64,000 bases of DNA from Palsa-504 sp963744575 (GTDB lineage Bacteria > Actinomycetota > Actinomycetes > Streptosporangiales > Streptosporangiaceae). Below the pieces are notes generated by a model. That model was not told the origin of the DNA. It searched no databases and saw only the letters and a list, made by a program, of their open reading frames with translations. The position numbers and the translations under genes were made by a program. The DNA is taken from contig CAVUUF010000023.1 of NCBI GenBank assembly GCA_963744575.1, forward strand, positions 62,001 through 126,000, given 5' to 3'. Shown piece after piece: positions 30,676 to 40,155 of the stretch (its first letter is position 1; the number at the start of each line of letters is the position of its first letter).

Positions 30676-33587
30676 GGGCCAGTCCCGGGCGGGAGCGCGA
30701 AGGCCGGGTCGGCCGGCTTGAGCGGGCGCATCAGCCAGCGCGGGCGCCGGGTGCCGTCGGGCGAGACCTGGCCGGCCGGCCGGGCCTGCCGCAGCCACCG
30801 CCGGTAGACCTGGTGGGCCCGCCCGGTGTCCACCGCGATGTCGCCGTGCCGCTCGCCCGGCCCGGCCGGGCGGATCCGGACGGCCTGGTGCCAGCAGTGC
30901 ATGCCGGAGATCGGGTCCGGCTGGACGCCGAACGTCAGGTTCTGGTGCACGCCGGTGTCGTTCCACCAGATCCGCCGGCTGTCCGGATCGGCCGACTCAT
31001 ACGGCCCGGTCGGCCCGCGGCGTTCCATCCGCCAGCCCTGCTCGCCGTGGTCCAGGCCGACGGTGGCCATCAGGCCGCCCGCGCCGCGCGGCCCGCCGTC
31101 AAGCCGCCAGCGGCCCATGTGGTGGCTGCACGCGACCACCCCGGGCCGGATCCCCTCGGTGATCCACGCCCTGGCCACGAAGTAGCCGATCTCGGTCTCC
31201 ACCCGGACCAGGTCGCCGGTGCGGCCGATGCCGAACCGGGCCGCGTCGGCCGGGTGGACCCAGACCGGGTTGGTGTGCGCGAGTTCGTCCAGCCACTTGG
31301 CGTTGGCCGAACGGGTGTGGATCTGCGTCGGCAGCCGGAACGTCGACAGCAGCACCACCTGGCCTTCGGCCAGCCGGGACGGGTGCACGTGGCTGCGGAT
31401 GTAGCCGGGCAGCGCGTGCTCGGGCCAGCCCCAGGCGGCCAGCGTCGAGGACCAGAACTCCAGCCGTCCCGAGGGTGTCGGGAACCCGCGCCGGACCACC
31501 CCGTCGACCAGCACCCCCGCCGCCCGGCGGCCCGCCGGGTCGGGCGATGGCGTGCCGGCCGGCACGATGTTCATCTCCGGTGCCGCCGCGGCCGCCGAGT
31601 ACACCCGGCCCAGCGGGCTGACGCTGACGTCGGCCAGTTCCGCGGCCGGCACCTGCTGCTCGTGCACGGCGCCCTGGCCGCGGCTGATCTCGAACGCGCC
31701 GTAGCGGCGCATCCAGTCCAGCGGTGACAGCCCCTCGGCGGCGGCGCGTTCGGGCAGGCCGGGCACGGAGTGGGCGAACATCCAGCCGTAGTACTCGTCC
31801 ACGGTGAGCTTCTCACCGGGGTGCGCGCGCGACTCGTGGTACTGCCGCACGCCGAGCGAGCCGTCCGGGTCGATCCGCCAGGACAGCTCGATCCAGAACT
31901 CGTTCTCCTCCCAGACCTCCCCGGGGTTCACCTGCCGGGTGTCGGTGATCTTCTCCCCGCGGCGCTCGCGGGCGGCGCGCAGCACCGGCTGCCTGAACCC
32001 GACCCACTGGCCGTCGTACTGCTCGTAGGAGTGGGTGTCGTGCCGTTCCGAGCCGTGCCCCATGGGCAGCACGTAGTCGGCGAACCAGGCGGACTCGTTC
32101 CAGGTCGGGGTCAGCGCGACGAAACAGCCCACCTTGTCCTCATCGCACAGCACCTCCATCCAGCTCAGCCCGTCGGGGTTGGTCCACACCGGGTTGTAGA
32201 CGCGGGTGAAGTAGGTGTCCAGGCGGCCGCGGCGGTCGGCGAGGAAGTGCGGCAGCAGGAACGACATCTCGTTCTGCGCCAGCGGGTACTCCAGCGGCCA
32301 GGACAGCTCCTGCCACACATCCGGGTGCGGCGGCACGTGGATCGGCCGCGGCACGAACTTGTTCCACGTGTTGGGGAAGGTGCCGCCCTCGGTGGCCACC
32401 GCGCCGAGCAGCGCGCTGATCAGGAACAGCGTGCGGGACACCTGCCAGCCGCCGAGGTTGCCCGCGGCCGCGGACCGCCACGAGTGACAGGAGAAGCGGG
32501 TCCCGGCGCCCGCCACCACCGCGGCCACCTGGGCCAGGACGGCGGCATCGACCCCCGACTCGGCCGCCGCGAACTCGAAGGTGAACTCCGCGTAGAGGCC
32601 GGCCAGGATCTCCTCGAACGTCTCGAACGTGGCGGCCCGGCCGGGGTGGCAGGCCCGCAGGTACTCGGCCCAGTTCCACCAGCGGCGGACGAACTCGCGG
32701 TCGTAGCGCCGGGTCTGGATCAAGTGGTTCGCGATGGCCAGGTTGATCGCGGCCTCGCTGCCCGGCTGCGGGGACAGCCAGTAGTCCGCGTGCGTCGCCG
32801 TGTTGGACAGCCTGGTGTCGAGCACGATGACCTTGGCGCCGTCGGCCCGCGCCTGGGTGATGCGCTGGGCGTGCGGGTTGAAGTAGTGCCCGGACTCCAG
32901 GTGCGAGCTGATCAGGTAGATGACCTTCGCGTGCGCGTGGTCCGGGCTGGGCCGGTCGATCCCCATCCAGAACTGGAACCCGGTCCGGCCGCCGCTCGAG
33001 CACACGTTGGTGTGCGAGTTGTGCCCGTCCACCCCCCAGCTGGCCAGCACCCGCTCGGTGTACCCGTCCTCGCCGGGCCGCCCGATGTGCACCATGATCT
33101 CGTTCTGCCGGCCCTCGGCCAGCGCGGCCCGGATCCGGGCCGCGAGCGCGTCCAGGGCCTCGTCCCAGCCGATCCGTTCCCACTGGCCGCCGCCGCGCGG
33201 CCCGGACCGCTTCATCGGGTACAGGATCCGGTCCGGGTCGGTGACCTGGTTCAGCGTGGCCGGCCCCTTGGCGCAGTTGCGGCCGCGGGAGCCGGGGTGC
33301 TCCGGGTTTCCCTCGAACTTGCGCACCCGCCCGGTGCCGGAGTCCACGTAGGCCAGCAGCCCGCAGGCCGACTCGCAGTTGAAGCAGGTGGTGGGCACCA
33401 GCATGTAGTGGTGTTCCTCGCGCGCGGGCCAGGCCCGGGAGGACAGTTCCACCCAGTCGTCCCATCGTTCCTTCGGCGGGAACGCGGCCAGGTGCACCCG
33501 GCTCGCGCCCGGGTAGAAGGTCTCCCCGCGGGCCTCGGTGGCCGCCCGCGCGGCCGATACCCGGCGCCCGATCTCCTCCAGGTCCAC
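30672..33587 (-). CDS. Molybdopterin oxidoreductase catalytic subunit (DMSO reductase superfamily)
   Basis: The 971-residue subunit has a 4Fe-4S site near residue 68 (CFNCESACGLLAYVD and later RNCAKG). Mo/W-bis-MGD regions follow: WDEALDALAARI, NVCSSGGRTGFQFW (Cys is the likely metal ligand), and the C-terminal cofactor cap (LLSTFRLPTQIHTRSANAKWL, NPVWVHPADAARFG). There is no twin-arginine signal, so it works on the cytoplasmic side, unlike Psr or Ttr enzymes. With a fused FeS-NrfD partner and TorD chaperone this is a CISM-type complex, most like cytoplasmic SoeABC sulfite dehydrogenases in layout. Substrate and direction cannot be read from sequence. GTG start with GGGAGG five bases upstream. 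Confidence 0.9.
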   Translation of the reverse strand: MDLEEIGRRVSAARAATEARGETFYPGASRVHLAAFPPKERWDDWVELSSRAWPAREEHHYMLVPTTCFNCESACGLLAYVDSGTGRVRKFEGNPEHPGSRGRNCAKGPATLNQVTDPDRILYPMKRSGPRGGGQWERIGWDEALDALAARIRAALAEGRQNEIMVHIGRPGEDGYTERVLASWGVDGHNSHTNVCSSGGRTGFQFWMGIDRPSPDHAHAKVIYLISSHLESGHYFNPHAQRITQARADGAKVIVLDTRLSNTATHADYWLSPQPGSEAAINLAIANHLIQTRRYDREFVRRWWNWAEYLRACHPGRAATFETFEEILAGLYAEFTFEFAAAESGVDAAVLAQVAAVVAGAGTRFSCHSWRSAAAGNLGGWQVSRTLFLISALLGAVATEGGTFPNTWNKFVPRPIHVPPHPDVWQELSWPLEYPLAQNEMSFLLPHFLADRRGRLDTYFTRVYNPVWTNPDGLSWMEVLCDEDKVGCFVALTPTWNESAWFADYVLPMGHGSERHDTHSYEQYDGQWVGFRQPVLRAARERRGEKITDTRQVNPGEVWEENEFWIELSWRIDPDGSLGVRQYHESRAHPGEKLTVDEYYGWMFAHSVPGLPERAAAEGLSPLDWMRRYGAFEISRGQGAVHEQQVPAAELADVSVSPLGRVYSAAAAAPEMNIVPAGTPSPDPAGRRAAGVLVDGVVRRGFPTPSGRLEFWSSTLAAWGWPEHALPGYIRSHVHPSRLAEGQVVLLSTFRLPTQIHTRSANAKWLDELAHTNPVWVHPADAARFGIGRTGDLVRVETEIGYFVARAWITEGIRPGVVACSHHMGRWRLDGGPRGAGGLMATVGLDHGEQGWRMERRGPTGPYESADPDSRRIWWNDTGVHQNLTFGVQPDPISGMHCWHQAVRIRPAGPGERHGDIAVDTGRAHQVYRRWLRQARPAGQVSPDGTRRPRWLMRPLKPADPAFALPPGTGP

Positions 33588-33600
33588 GACGGCCTCCCGG

Positions 33601-35130
33601 CTAGGCGAGCGGGACGGACTGGCCGGCCTGCACGTAGGCGTGCTCGTAGCCGAGCAGCCCGGCCAGGGCGAACGGGGCGGCCAGGGTCCCGATCCAGGGT
33701 GCCGCGACCGCGACCGCGATGAAGATCAACCCGAGGCCGAACGGGCGGCGGTACCTTCCCCGCGCCAGCTCGTGCGCGGCCAGCCGGGCGTGTGCGGTGA
33801 CATGCGGCAGCGTGATCTCGCCGGCGACCAGCGCCAGGTGGGCGGCGGCCGCCGTGGCCAGGATCACCTCGCCGGCCGTCACCGCGTGCCCCGGGGCCAG
33901 CCAGGCCAGCAGCGGCAGCGTGGCGGCGGCACCGGCCAGCGCCGCCTGCACCGCCAGGTGCGCCGGGAGCAGCGGGTTCTGCCACAGGTCACGGGCCCTG
34001 GCCTGGGCGAACAGGTACGCGGTGTAGACCGCCGCGGCGGCCGCCAGCGGCAGCCCGAGGCCGCCAAGCACCTGCCGGGCCCCGGTCAGCCCGGCCAGCG
34101 CCGCGACCAGGTACAGGGCCGCCGCGGCGCCGAACCCGCCCAGCGCGAACGCCCCGCGCACCAGCCAGCTGCGCCAGTGCGGCCGGGTGAAGATCAGGTA
34201 GAACCGCTCCGGGTGCTTCAGGTCGGCGATCAGCAGGCCGCCGGTCAGGGCCAGGAACGCCAGCGCCAGCACCGGCGCGGCCCAGCGCACGGCGGCGTTG
34301 CCCCAGCCCAGGACCCCGGCGAAGGCCAGCGCGACCGGCACCGCGAAGCCGCCGGCGGCGACGGATTTGGTCCAGGTGTACAGGCTGACCCGCCACCCCC
34401 ACGGCGCGTGGTGCGGCACGTCGTAGGAGATCAGGGCGGCGGCGGAGGAGGTGGTCGGGCCCGGGTGCCCCGCGGTGACGAGCTGCGGGTCCGGGACGCC
34501 CTGGGTGGCCCAGGCGAACAGCCCGCCGTCGGGGCGCCGGGCGGCCAGCGGATCCAGGGTGGCCTGGTGGGCGCCCCGGTAGAACACGCCGGGACGGGTG
34601 TCCTTCTCCGGGCGGCGCACCTGCACCGGCTCGCGGTCGATGATCCGCGCCACCGGCGCCGCCGGGTCGTTCAGGTCGCCGACCAGGATCGCCTCGGTGG
34701 GGCAGACGGTCACGCAGGCCGGCTCCAGGCCGACGTCCAGCCGGTGGGCGCACAGGTTGCACTTCTCGGCCGAGTGGTCCTCCGGGTTGATGAAGATGGC
34801 GTCGTACGGGCACGCGGCCATGCACGCCTTGCAGCCGATGCAGACGCTCTTGTCGAAGTCGACGATGCCGTCCTCGCGCCGGTACATGGCCCGGGTCGGG
34901 CAGGCGGCCACGCACGGCGCGTCCTGGCACTGGTTGCACCTGGTCACCTGGAACACCCGGCGGGCCTGCGGGAACACCCCCACGTCCACGGACTTGACGT
35001 AGGTCCGGGTCACCCCGAGCGGCACCTCGTTCTCGCTCTTGCACGCCGTGGTGCAGGCGTGGCAACCGATGCACCGCGACTGGTCGAGCACCTTTACCCA
35101 GCGCGGCGACGGCAGGTCAGACATGGCCAT
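33601..35130 (-). CDS. Fused four-cluster ferredoxin and NrfD membrane subunit
   Basis: This 509-residue protein joins two subunits normally encoded separately. Residues 1-200 are a four-cluster ferredoxin with CIGCHACTTAC, CNQCQDAPCVAAC, CIGCKACMAAC and CNLCAHRL...CVTVC. After a linker, residues 240-509 form about eight hydrophobic helices of the NrfD/PsrC type (quinone-reactive anchor). No Tat signal is present, so the ferredoxin part faces the cytoplasm like the catalytic subunit. Electrons would pass between the molybdenum site and the quinone pool. It starts at ATG 35130 inside the end of the PPOX gene and ends 13 bp before the catalytic subunit start. Confidence 0.9.
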   Translation of the reverse strand: MAMSDLPSPRWVKVLDQSRCIGCHACTTACKSENEVPLGVTRTYVKSVDVGVFPQARRVFQVTRCNQCQDAPCVAACPTRAMYRREDGIVDFDKSVCIGCKACMAACPYDAIFINPEDHSAEKCNLCAHRLDVGLEPACVTVCPTEAILVGDLNDPAAPVARIIDREPVQVRRPEKDTRPGVFYRGAHQATLDPLAARRPDGGLFAWATQGVPDPQLVTAGHPGPTTSSAAALISYDVPHHAPWGWRVSLYTWTKSVAAGGFAVPVALAFAGVLGWGNAAVRWAAPVLALAFLALTGGLLIADLKHPERFYLIFTRPHWRSWLVRGAFALGGFGAAAALYLVAALAGLTGARQVLGGLGLPLAAAAAVYTAYLFAQARARDLWQNPLLPAHLAVQAALAGAAATLPLLAWLAPGHAVTAGEVILATAAAAHLALVAGEITLPHVTAHARLAAHELARGRYRRPFGLGLIFIAVAVAAPWIGTLAAPFALAGLLGYEHAYVQAGQSVPLA

Positions 35131-35815
35131 ACCCCGACCGTAGCTCCCGGCCGCCACCACTAGCCGAGCGGCGCAGCACGTTGCGCACCGACGGGGAGAC
35201 CGGCGTGTCCGCCGGCACGTACGCCGACGTCTGCGGCGGCCCGTAGCCGCCGGTGATCGGCAGGACCCCGGTCCACAGCCCGGGATCGGCCTCGCCCGGC
35301 CCGGGCTGGCCCGGCCCGGCGTCGCGGACCTTGACCGTCCACTGGCCCTCGGCAATATCCATGGCCAGCGCGGTCGTGGCCGCGAGCTGCTTCCTGGTGT
35401 GGAACGGCACCTCGGCCGAGCGGCCCGGCGTCAGGCACTCGGAGATCCGGGTCAGCGCCTCGGCCGCCTCGTCTCCGCTGAGCGCGACCAGGTGCCCGTG
35501 CACGACGGCCGAACGGTAGTTGGCGCTGGAGTCGAACAGCGTGTGCGCGTAGACCCAGCCGTCGATGTGCACCACGCACAGCGCGGCCGGAGCGCCCGCG
35601 GCCACGTGCCGCAGCGCGCCCGCTCCCACCGAGCCGTGCATCAGGATCCGGTCTCCGGCCCGGCCGTAGAGCATCGGCACCACCCAGGGCCTGCCGTCGG
35701 TCACCGTGCTCAGCGTCCCCACGTGGTGTCCGGCGTCGAGCACCCCGTCCAGGTCCGCGCGCTCGGACCGGGCCCGTTCCCGGTGCCGGTTGATCTGATT
35801 CGGTCGCAGTGTCAT
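35117..35815 (-). CDS. Pyridoxamine 5'-phosphate oxidase-fold protein
   Basis: The 232-residue protein has the split-barrel flavin-binding fold: VGTLSTVTDGRPWVVPMLYG, ILMHGSVGAGALRHVA, ALCVVHIDGWVYAHTLFDSS, NYRSAVVHGHLVAL and ending in a PPQTS segment. Members bind FMN or F420 and act as oxidases or reductases. It is the first gene of the molybdoenzyme operon; its stop lies inside the next gene (14-bp overlap), so expression is coupled, but any functional link to the molybdoenzyme is unproven. The ATG at 35815 precedes MTLRPNQINRHRERA. Confidence 0.85.
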   Translation of the reverse strand: MTLRPNQINRHRERARSERADLDGVLDAGHHVGTLSTVTDGRPWVVPMLYGRAGDRILMHGSVGAGALRHVAAGAPAALCVVHIDGWVYAHTLFDSSANYRSAVVHGHLVALSGDEAAEALTRISECLTPGRSAEVPFHTRKQLAATTALAMDIAEGQWTVKVRDAGPGQPGPGEADPGLWTGVLPITGGYGPPQTSAYVPADTPVSPSVRNVLRRSASGGGRELRSGYGHV

Positions 35816-35949
35816 GCTCACTACCTTGGCCCGACCCGGCCCGGGAACGCCAGACCGGTATCGCCGCCACCGGCCGGCCAGTATCACGGAACACACCCGC
35901 CCCGCCAGTCTCGTCCCGCGAGCCCCGATCCGCGTCCGTGCTCACCGGA

Positions 35950-35978
35950 AGCGACATCAATGTGGCATTGATGTCGCT
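35950..35978. repeat. Dispersed palindromic element, copy B
   Basis: AGCGACATCAATG-TGG-CATTGATGTCGCT, a perfect 13-bp inverted repeat with a 3-base centre. On the minus strand it encodes the last residues (ATSMPH) and the stop codon of the truncated PucR gene, replacing the usual end of the protein. It is related to copies at 4757-4818 and 42339-42364; copy A also shares the preceding CCGGAA. Confidence 0.85.
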
Positions 35979-37739
35979 CGGGCAGGCGTGTTTTCCTCGT
36001 CGAGGCCGACGTTGACCTGCAGCAGGCGCAGGGCCAGATCGGCCCGCATCCGGTCCTCGTGGTGCCCCAGGTCCAGGCCGGTGAGCTGCTGGATCCGTCC
36101 CAGCCGGTAGCGCAGGGTCTTGTGGTGGACGAAGAGGCGTTCCGCGGCGGTCCGCTGCGAGCAGTCGGCGTCGAAAAAGGCGCGCAGCGTGCGCAGCAGC
36201 GCGCCGTCGTTCCTGCTGTCGTAGTCGATCAGCGGCCCGGTGACCTCCCGGACGAACGCCTGCAGGTCCGGCGCGTCGCCGGAGCCGAGCAGCAGCCGGG
36301 CGATGCCGAGTTCCTCATACAGGTAGACGCCGTCCCCGCCGAACCGGTGCGCCGCGGCCAGCGCGGTCTTGGCCTCGTCGAAGGCGCGCGGCAGCGTGAC
36401 CGGATCCCGGTGTTCCTGGCTGACGCCCCAGGCCAGCCGCAGATCGGGTTCGGCCTGCCGGGCCGACCGGCTCAGCTCGGTGATGACCTCGCGGGTGACC
36501 GTCCGGTCGAGGTTGACGGCGATGGCCGAGATCGAGTCGCCGCGCAGGCTGGCCAGCAGCAGGCTCCGGTGCGTCTCGCACCGGCGCAGGGCCCGCACCA
36601 CGTCGCGGCGTACCCGGTCGGCGCGCGAGGTGTCCCAGCCCCGCTCCAAGGCGAGTTCCTCGAGGTTCTCCAGGCGGCAGCACAGCACCCGCAGCGAGCC
36701 GACCAGCGACAAGCCCAGCTCGCTGGCCCGGCCCCGGGCCGCGATCCGGTGCTCCACCGATCCCTGCAGCAGGTCCCACAGCACCTGGTCCATGGCCTCG
36801 GCCCGGGCCCGGCTGGCGGCTCGCTGGCGGAACAGGGCGAGCGAGCACGCCATGGCCACCTGGCTGCTGACCACGTCCATCATCGCGGCGGCGTCCGCGC
36901 CCGCCACCACGCACACGCAGCCGAGCTTGTCGCCGTCGGCGGCGACCGGCTGCACCCACGCCGGGGCCTGGGTGCCGTCGCTCATCGTGATCGTGGTCCG
37001 GCCCGCGCGGGTCCGCATCCGCAGCGAGTCGGGCGCGACAGCCAGCACCGACCGGGCCGGGTGGCGGGCCAGCAGGTGGCCGTCGGAATCGTAGATCGCC
37101 ACCGGGCAGCCGAGTTCCGTCCCCGCCGCGCGGACCAGCGCGCTGAGCCCGGCCCCGTCCAGCACGGCCGCCAGCAGGGCCTGCTGCAGCACCGAGGACC
37201 GGCTCAGCATCGTCACCTGGTTTTCCAGCGCGTCCCGGGTCTCTCGCAGCTGGGCCACCATCCGGGCCTGCTGCTCGTACAGGCCCGCGTTGTCGATGGC
37301 GATGGTGGCGACGTCGGCGAGGGTGACCATGCGGTGGACGTCCTGCTCGCTGAAGCGGGACGGGCGCCGCCGCCAGACCTCGAGGACGCCGAGGAACTCA
37401 CCGTGCAGCCGCAACGGGACGGCCAGGGCCGACTGGGTCCGTTCCTGCCCGGCCAGGGCCATGAAGTCCTGGCTGATGGTCCGGTCGTCGAGGTAGTTGT
37501 CCACCTTGGCCGGCTCGCCGGTGAGGAAGACCAGGCCCGCCACCCCCTGGCCGCGCTCCATCCGCAGCCGTGACGTCTCGACCAGCCGGTGCCCGACGCA
37601 GGACCGCATCCGCAGTTCGTCGCCCTCGCGCAGCAGCACGCCGCAGATGTCGGCGTCGAGCAGGTTCAGCGTGCGGTCGCTGACCGACAGCAGCAGCTGG
37701 TCCAGGTCGCGGACGCAGAGCCGCGCCCCGCGGCCAGCT
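35957..37739 (-). pseudogene. GAF-PucR transcriptional regulator, 5' truncated
   Basis: The frame encodes a GAF domain (LLREGDELRMRSCVGHRL, DFMALAGQERTQSALAVPL), a PucR GGDEF-like middle (LRLAWGVSQEH, LPRAFDEAKTALAAAH) and the C-terminal helix-turn-helix (ERLFVHHKTLRYRLGRIQQLTGLDLGHHEDR). GAF homology continues upstream of the first possible start (GTG 37639), reading DLDQLLLSVSDRTLNLLDADICG up to about 37735, where it stops at a 22-bp palindrome joined to a second PucR gene on the other strand. The natural N-terminus and promoter are therefore missing. The C-terminus also runs past the normal end into palindromic element B. It may be translated from GTG 37639 (560 residues), but probably not as a complete regulator. 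Confidence 0.7.
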
Positions 37740-37751
37740 CGAGCTGGCCGC
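37730..37751. repeat. 22-bp palindrome at a gene-gene junction
   Basis: GCGGCCAGCTC-GAGCTGGCCGC is a perfect palindrome exactly where the two oppositely oriented PucR fragments meet. Both genes lose their 5' parts here, so it marks a deletion or inversion endpoint. Confidence 0.8.
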
Positions 37752-38304
37752 CCAGCGCGGCGACTGGATCGTCGGCCTCACTGGGATGACGGACCCGGGC
37801 GACGTCCGGTCCCTGCTCGGCGTGCTGTCCGCGGCGGTGGCCGAGCGATGGCCCGGCCTGCGGCTGCGCTGGGCGGTCAGCACGCCGGGGCACGACGTGC
37901 TGGAGCTGCCGCGGGCGCTGAGCGAGGCGCGGGCGGCGATGGACGCCGCACGCCGGCTGGGCACGGCGGAGGTCTGCTGCTACGACGAGCTGGGGGTGGT
38001 GCGGCTGCTGGTGGGCGAGCACGAGGACCCGGACCTGCAGCAGTTCGTGGCCGGCGTCACCCAGCCGCTGCTGGACTACGACGCCAGCCACGACGGCGCG
38101 CTGCTGGCCACGCTGCGCGCGTTCGTCCAGGCCGAGTGCTCCCAGCGGGCGGCTGCGGAGCGGCTGTTCATCCACCACAAGACCCTGCGGTACCGGCTGG
38201 ACCAGATCCGGACGCTGACCGGCCTGGACCTGTCCAGGCATTCGGACCGGGTCCGGGCCGACCTGGCCCTGCAGCTGCTCGAGGTCACCAGGTCCGTCGG
38301 CTGA
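37741..38304 (+). pseudogene. PucR-type regulator, C-terminal half only
   Basis: The frame preserves the end of a PucR GGDEF-like domain (AVSTPGHDVLELPRALSEARAAM) and the complete C-terminal helix-turn-helix (LRAFVQAECSQRAAAERLFI, HHKTLRYRLDQIRTLTGLDL, VRADLALQLLE). Everything before LELAAQRGDWIVGLTG is missing. An ATG at 37786 could still produce a 172-residue DNA-binding domain without its sensor. It is related to, but clearly different from, the minus-strand neighbour. An inverted repeat that could end its transcript follows at 38338. Confidence 0.7.
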
Positions 38305-38337
38305 ACCGGGCCCGATGACGGCACAGACCGTAGCACG

Positions 38338-38382
38338 CCAGCCCGTTCGGGATCATGATCTTCGTGGGGCCGAACGGGCTGG
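38338..38382. terminator. Inverted repeat, likely terminator
   Basis: CCAGCCCGTTCGG (38338-38350) pairs perfectly with CCGAACGGGCTGG (38370-38382) across a 19-base loop that contains GATCATGATC, itself a palindrome. It is 34 bp past the PucR fragment stop and is followed by CTTTCCC. A terminator is most likely; an operator for the carboxylase operon at 38510 is possible. Confidence 0.6.
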
Positions 38383-38509
38383 CTTTCCCGCCCGGCCCAC
38401 CCTCGCCAGCCCCGCCGGGGAGCACGGGCCGGCCCGGTTTATCCGGTCCGGCCATGGCTGTCCGCGCGGTTAACATGAGTATCCGTGACTGACGCCGAGG
38501 CGGGCAGGG

Positions 38510-40150
38510 GTGGCTGACCAGATGCTGGCGGGGACGACGACGGCGCCGGCGCTGCGCAGCCAGGCCGATCCGGCCGGCGAGGGATTCCAGAAGAACGCGG
38601 CCGAGCACGCCGCGCTGGCCGCGGAGCTGCGGGAGCGGCTGGCCGCGGCCGGCCGGGGCGGCCCGGAGCGAGCCCGCGAGCGGCACGCCGGCCGGGGCAA
38701 GCTGCTGCCCAGGGACCGGGTCGACGCGCTGACCGATCCCGGTTCGCCGTTCCTGGAGCTGTCCCCGCTGGCGGCGAACGGCATGTACGGCGACGAGGCC
38801 CCCGCGGCCGGGCTCATCGCCGGCGTCGGGCGGGTCAGCGGCCGGGAATGCGTGATCGTGGCCAACGACGCCACCGTCAAGGGCGGCACCTACTACCCGA
38901 TGACGGTCCGCAAGCACCTGCGCGCCCAGGAGGTCGCGCTGCACAACCACCTGCCGTGTGTCTACCTGGTCGACTCGGGCGGCGCGTTCCTGCCCATGCA
39001 GGACGAGGTGTTCCCGGACCGGGAGCACTTCGGCCGGATCTTCTACAACCAGGCCACGCTGTCGGCGCGGGGCATCCCGCAGGTCTCCGCGGTGCTCGGC
39101 TCCTGTACCGCGGGCGGCGCCTACGTGCCCGCGATGAGCGACGAGACGGTGATCGTGCGGAACCAGGGCACGATCTTCCTCGGCGGCCCGCCGCTGGTGA
39201 AGGCGGCGACCGGGGAGGTGGTCACGGCCGAGGACCTGGGCGGCGGCGAGCTGCACGCCCGGATCTCGGGCGTGGCCGACCACCTGGCCGAGGACGACGC
39301 GCACGCGCTGCGGATCGTCCGGTCGATCGTGGCCACGCTGGCGCCGCGGCCCGCGGCCCCGTGGGATGTGGTCGCGGCCGAGGAGCCGGCCGTGGATCCG
39401 GCCGGGCTGTACGGGGTGGTGCCGGCCGACTGGCGCACCCCGTACGACGTGCGCGAGGTCATCGCGCGGGTCGTCGACGGGAGCCGGTTCGCGGAGTTCA
39501 AGGCGGCGTACGGGCCCACGCTGGTGACCGGGTTCGCCCGCGTGCACGGCCACCCGGCCGGCATCATCGCGAACAACGGGGTGCTGTTCAGCGAGTCGGC
39601 CGTCAAGGGCGCGCACTTCATCGAGCTGTGCGATCAGCGCCGGGTGCCGCTGGTGTTCCTGCAGAACATCACCGGGTTCATGGTCGGCAGGCAGTACGAG
39701 GCCGGGGGCATCGCCAAGCACGGCGCCAAGATGGTCACCGCCGTGGCCTGCGCCCGGGTGCCGAAGTTCACCGTGATCATCGGCGGCTCGTTCGGCGCGG
39801 GCAACTACGCCATGTGCGGCCGGGCGTATGCGCCCCGGTTCCTGTGGATGTGGCCGAACGCCCGGATCTCGGTGATGGGCGGGGACCAGGCCGCCAACGT
39901 GCTGGCCACGGTGCGCCGCGACCAGCTCGAGGCGGCCGGCGAGCAGTGGACCGCCGCGGCCGAGGAGGAGTTCAAGCGGCCGATCAAGGAGCAGTACGAG
40001 CACCAGGGGAACCCGTACTACTCCACCGCCCGGCTGTGGGACGACGGGATCGTCGACCCGCTGGACACCCGGCAGGTGCTCGGGCTGGCGCTGGCGGCGG
40101 CGGCCAACGCGCCGCTGGAGCCGATCCGCTACGGCGTCTTCCGGATGTGA
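38510..40150 (+). CDS. Acyl-CoA carboxylase beta (carboxyltransferase) subunit
   Basis: The 546-residue protein is a biotin-dependent carboxyltransferase with two crotonase-like halves. The N-terminal half has HAGRGKLLPRDRVDAL, VYLVDSGGAFLPMQDEVFPD and LGSCTAGGAYVPAM. The C-terminal half has ANNGVLFSESAVKGAHFIELC, FLQNITGFMVGRQYE, IGGSFGAGNYAMCGRAY and MWPNARISVMGG. The F-LQNITGFM-VG pattern is typical of methylcrotonyl-CoA and related branched-chain carboxylases (AccD1 type), rather than propionyl-CoA carboxylase. It moves carboxyl from biotin to an acyl-CoA. GTG 38510 is preceded by GGGCAGGGG; ATG 38522 is an alternative. The alpha subunit follows after 5 bp. Confidence 0.9.
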   Translation: MADQMLAGTTTAPALRSQADPAGEGFQKNAAEHAALAAELRERLAAAGRGGPERARERHAGRGKLLPRDRVDALTDPGSPFLELSPLAANGMYGDEAPAAGLIAGVGRVSGRECVIVANDATVKGGTYYPMTVRKHLRAQEVALHNHLPCVYLVDSGGAFLPMQDEVFPDREHFGRIFYNQATLSARGIPQVSAVLGSCTAGGAYVPAMSDETVIVRNQGTIFLGGPPLVKAATGEVVTAEDLGGGELHARISGVADHLAEDDAHALRIVRSIVATLAPRPAAPWDVVAAEEPAVDPAGLYGVVPADWRTPYDVREVIARVVDGSRFAEFKAAYGPTLVTGFARVHGHPAGIIANNGVLFSESAVKGAHFIELCDQRRVPLVFLQNITGFMVGRQYEAGGIAKHGAKMVTAVACARVPKFTVIIGGSFGAGNYAMCGRAYAPRFLWMWPNARISVMGGDQAANVLATVRRDQLEAAGEQWTAAAEEEFKRPIKEQYEHQGNPYYSTARLWDDGIVDPLDTRQVLGLALAAAANAPLEPIRYGVFRM

Positions 40151-40155
40151 GGCCC

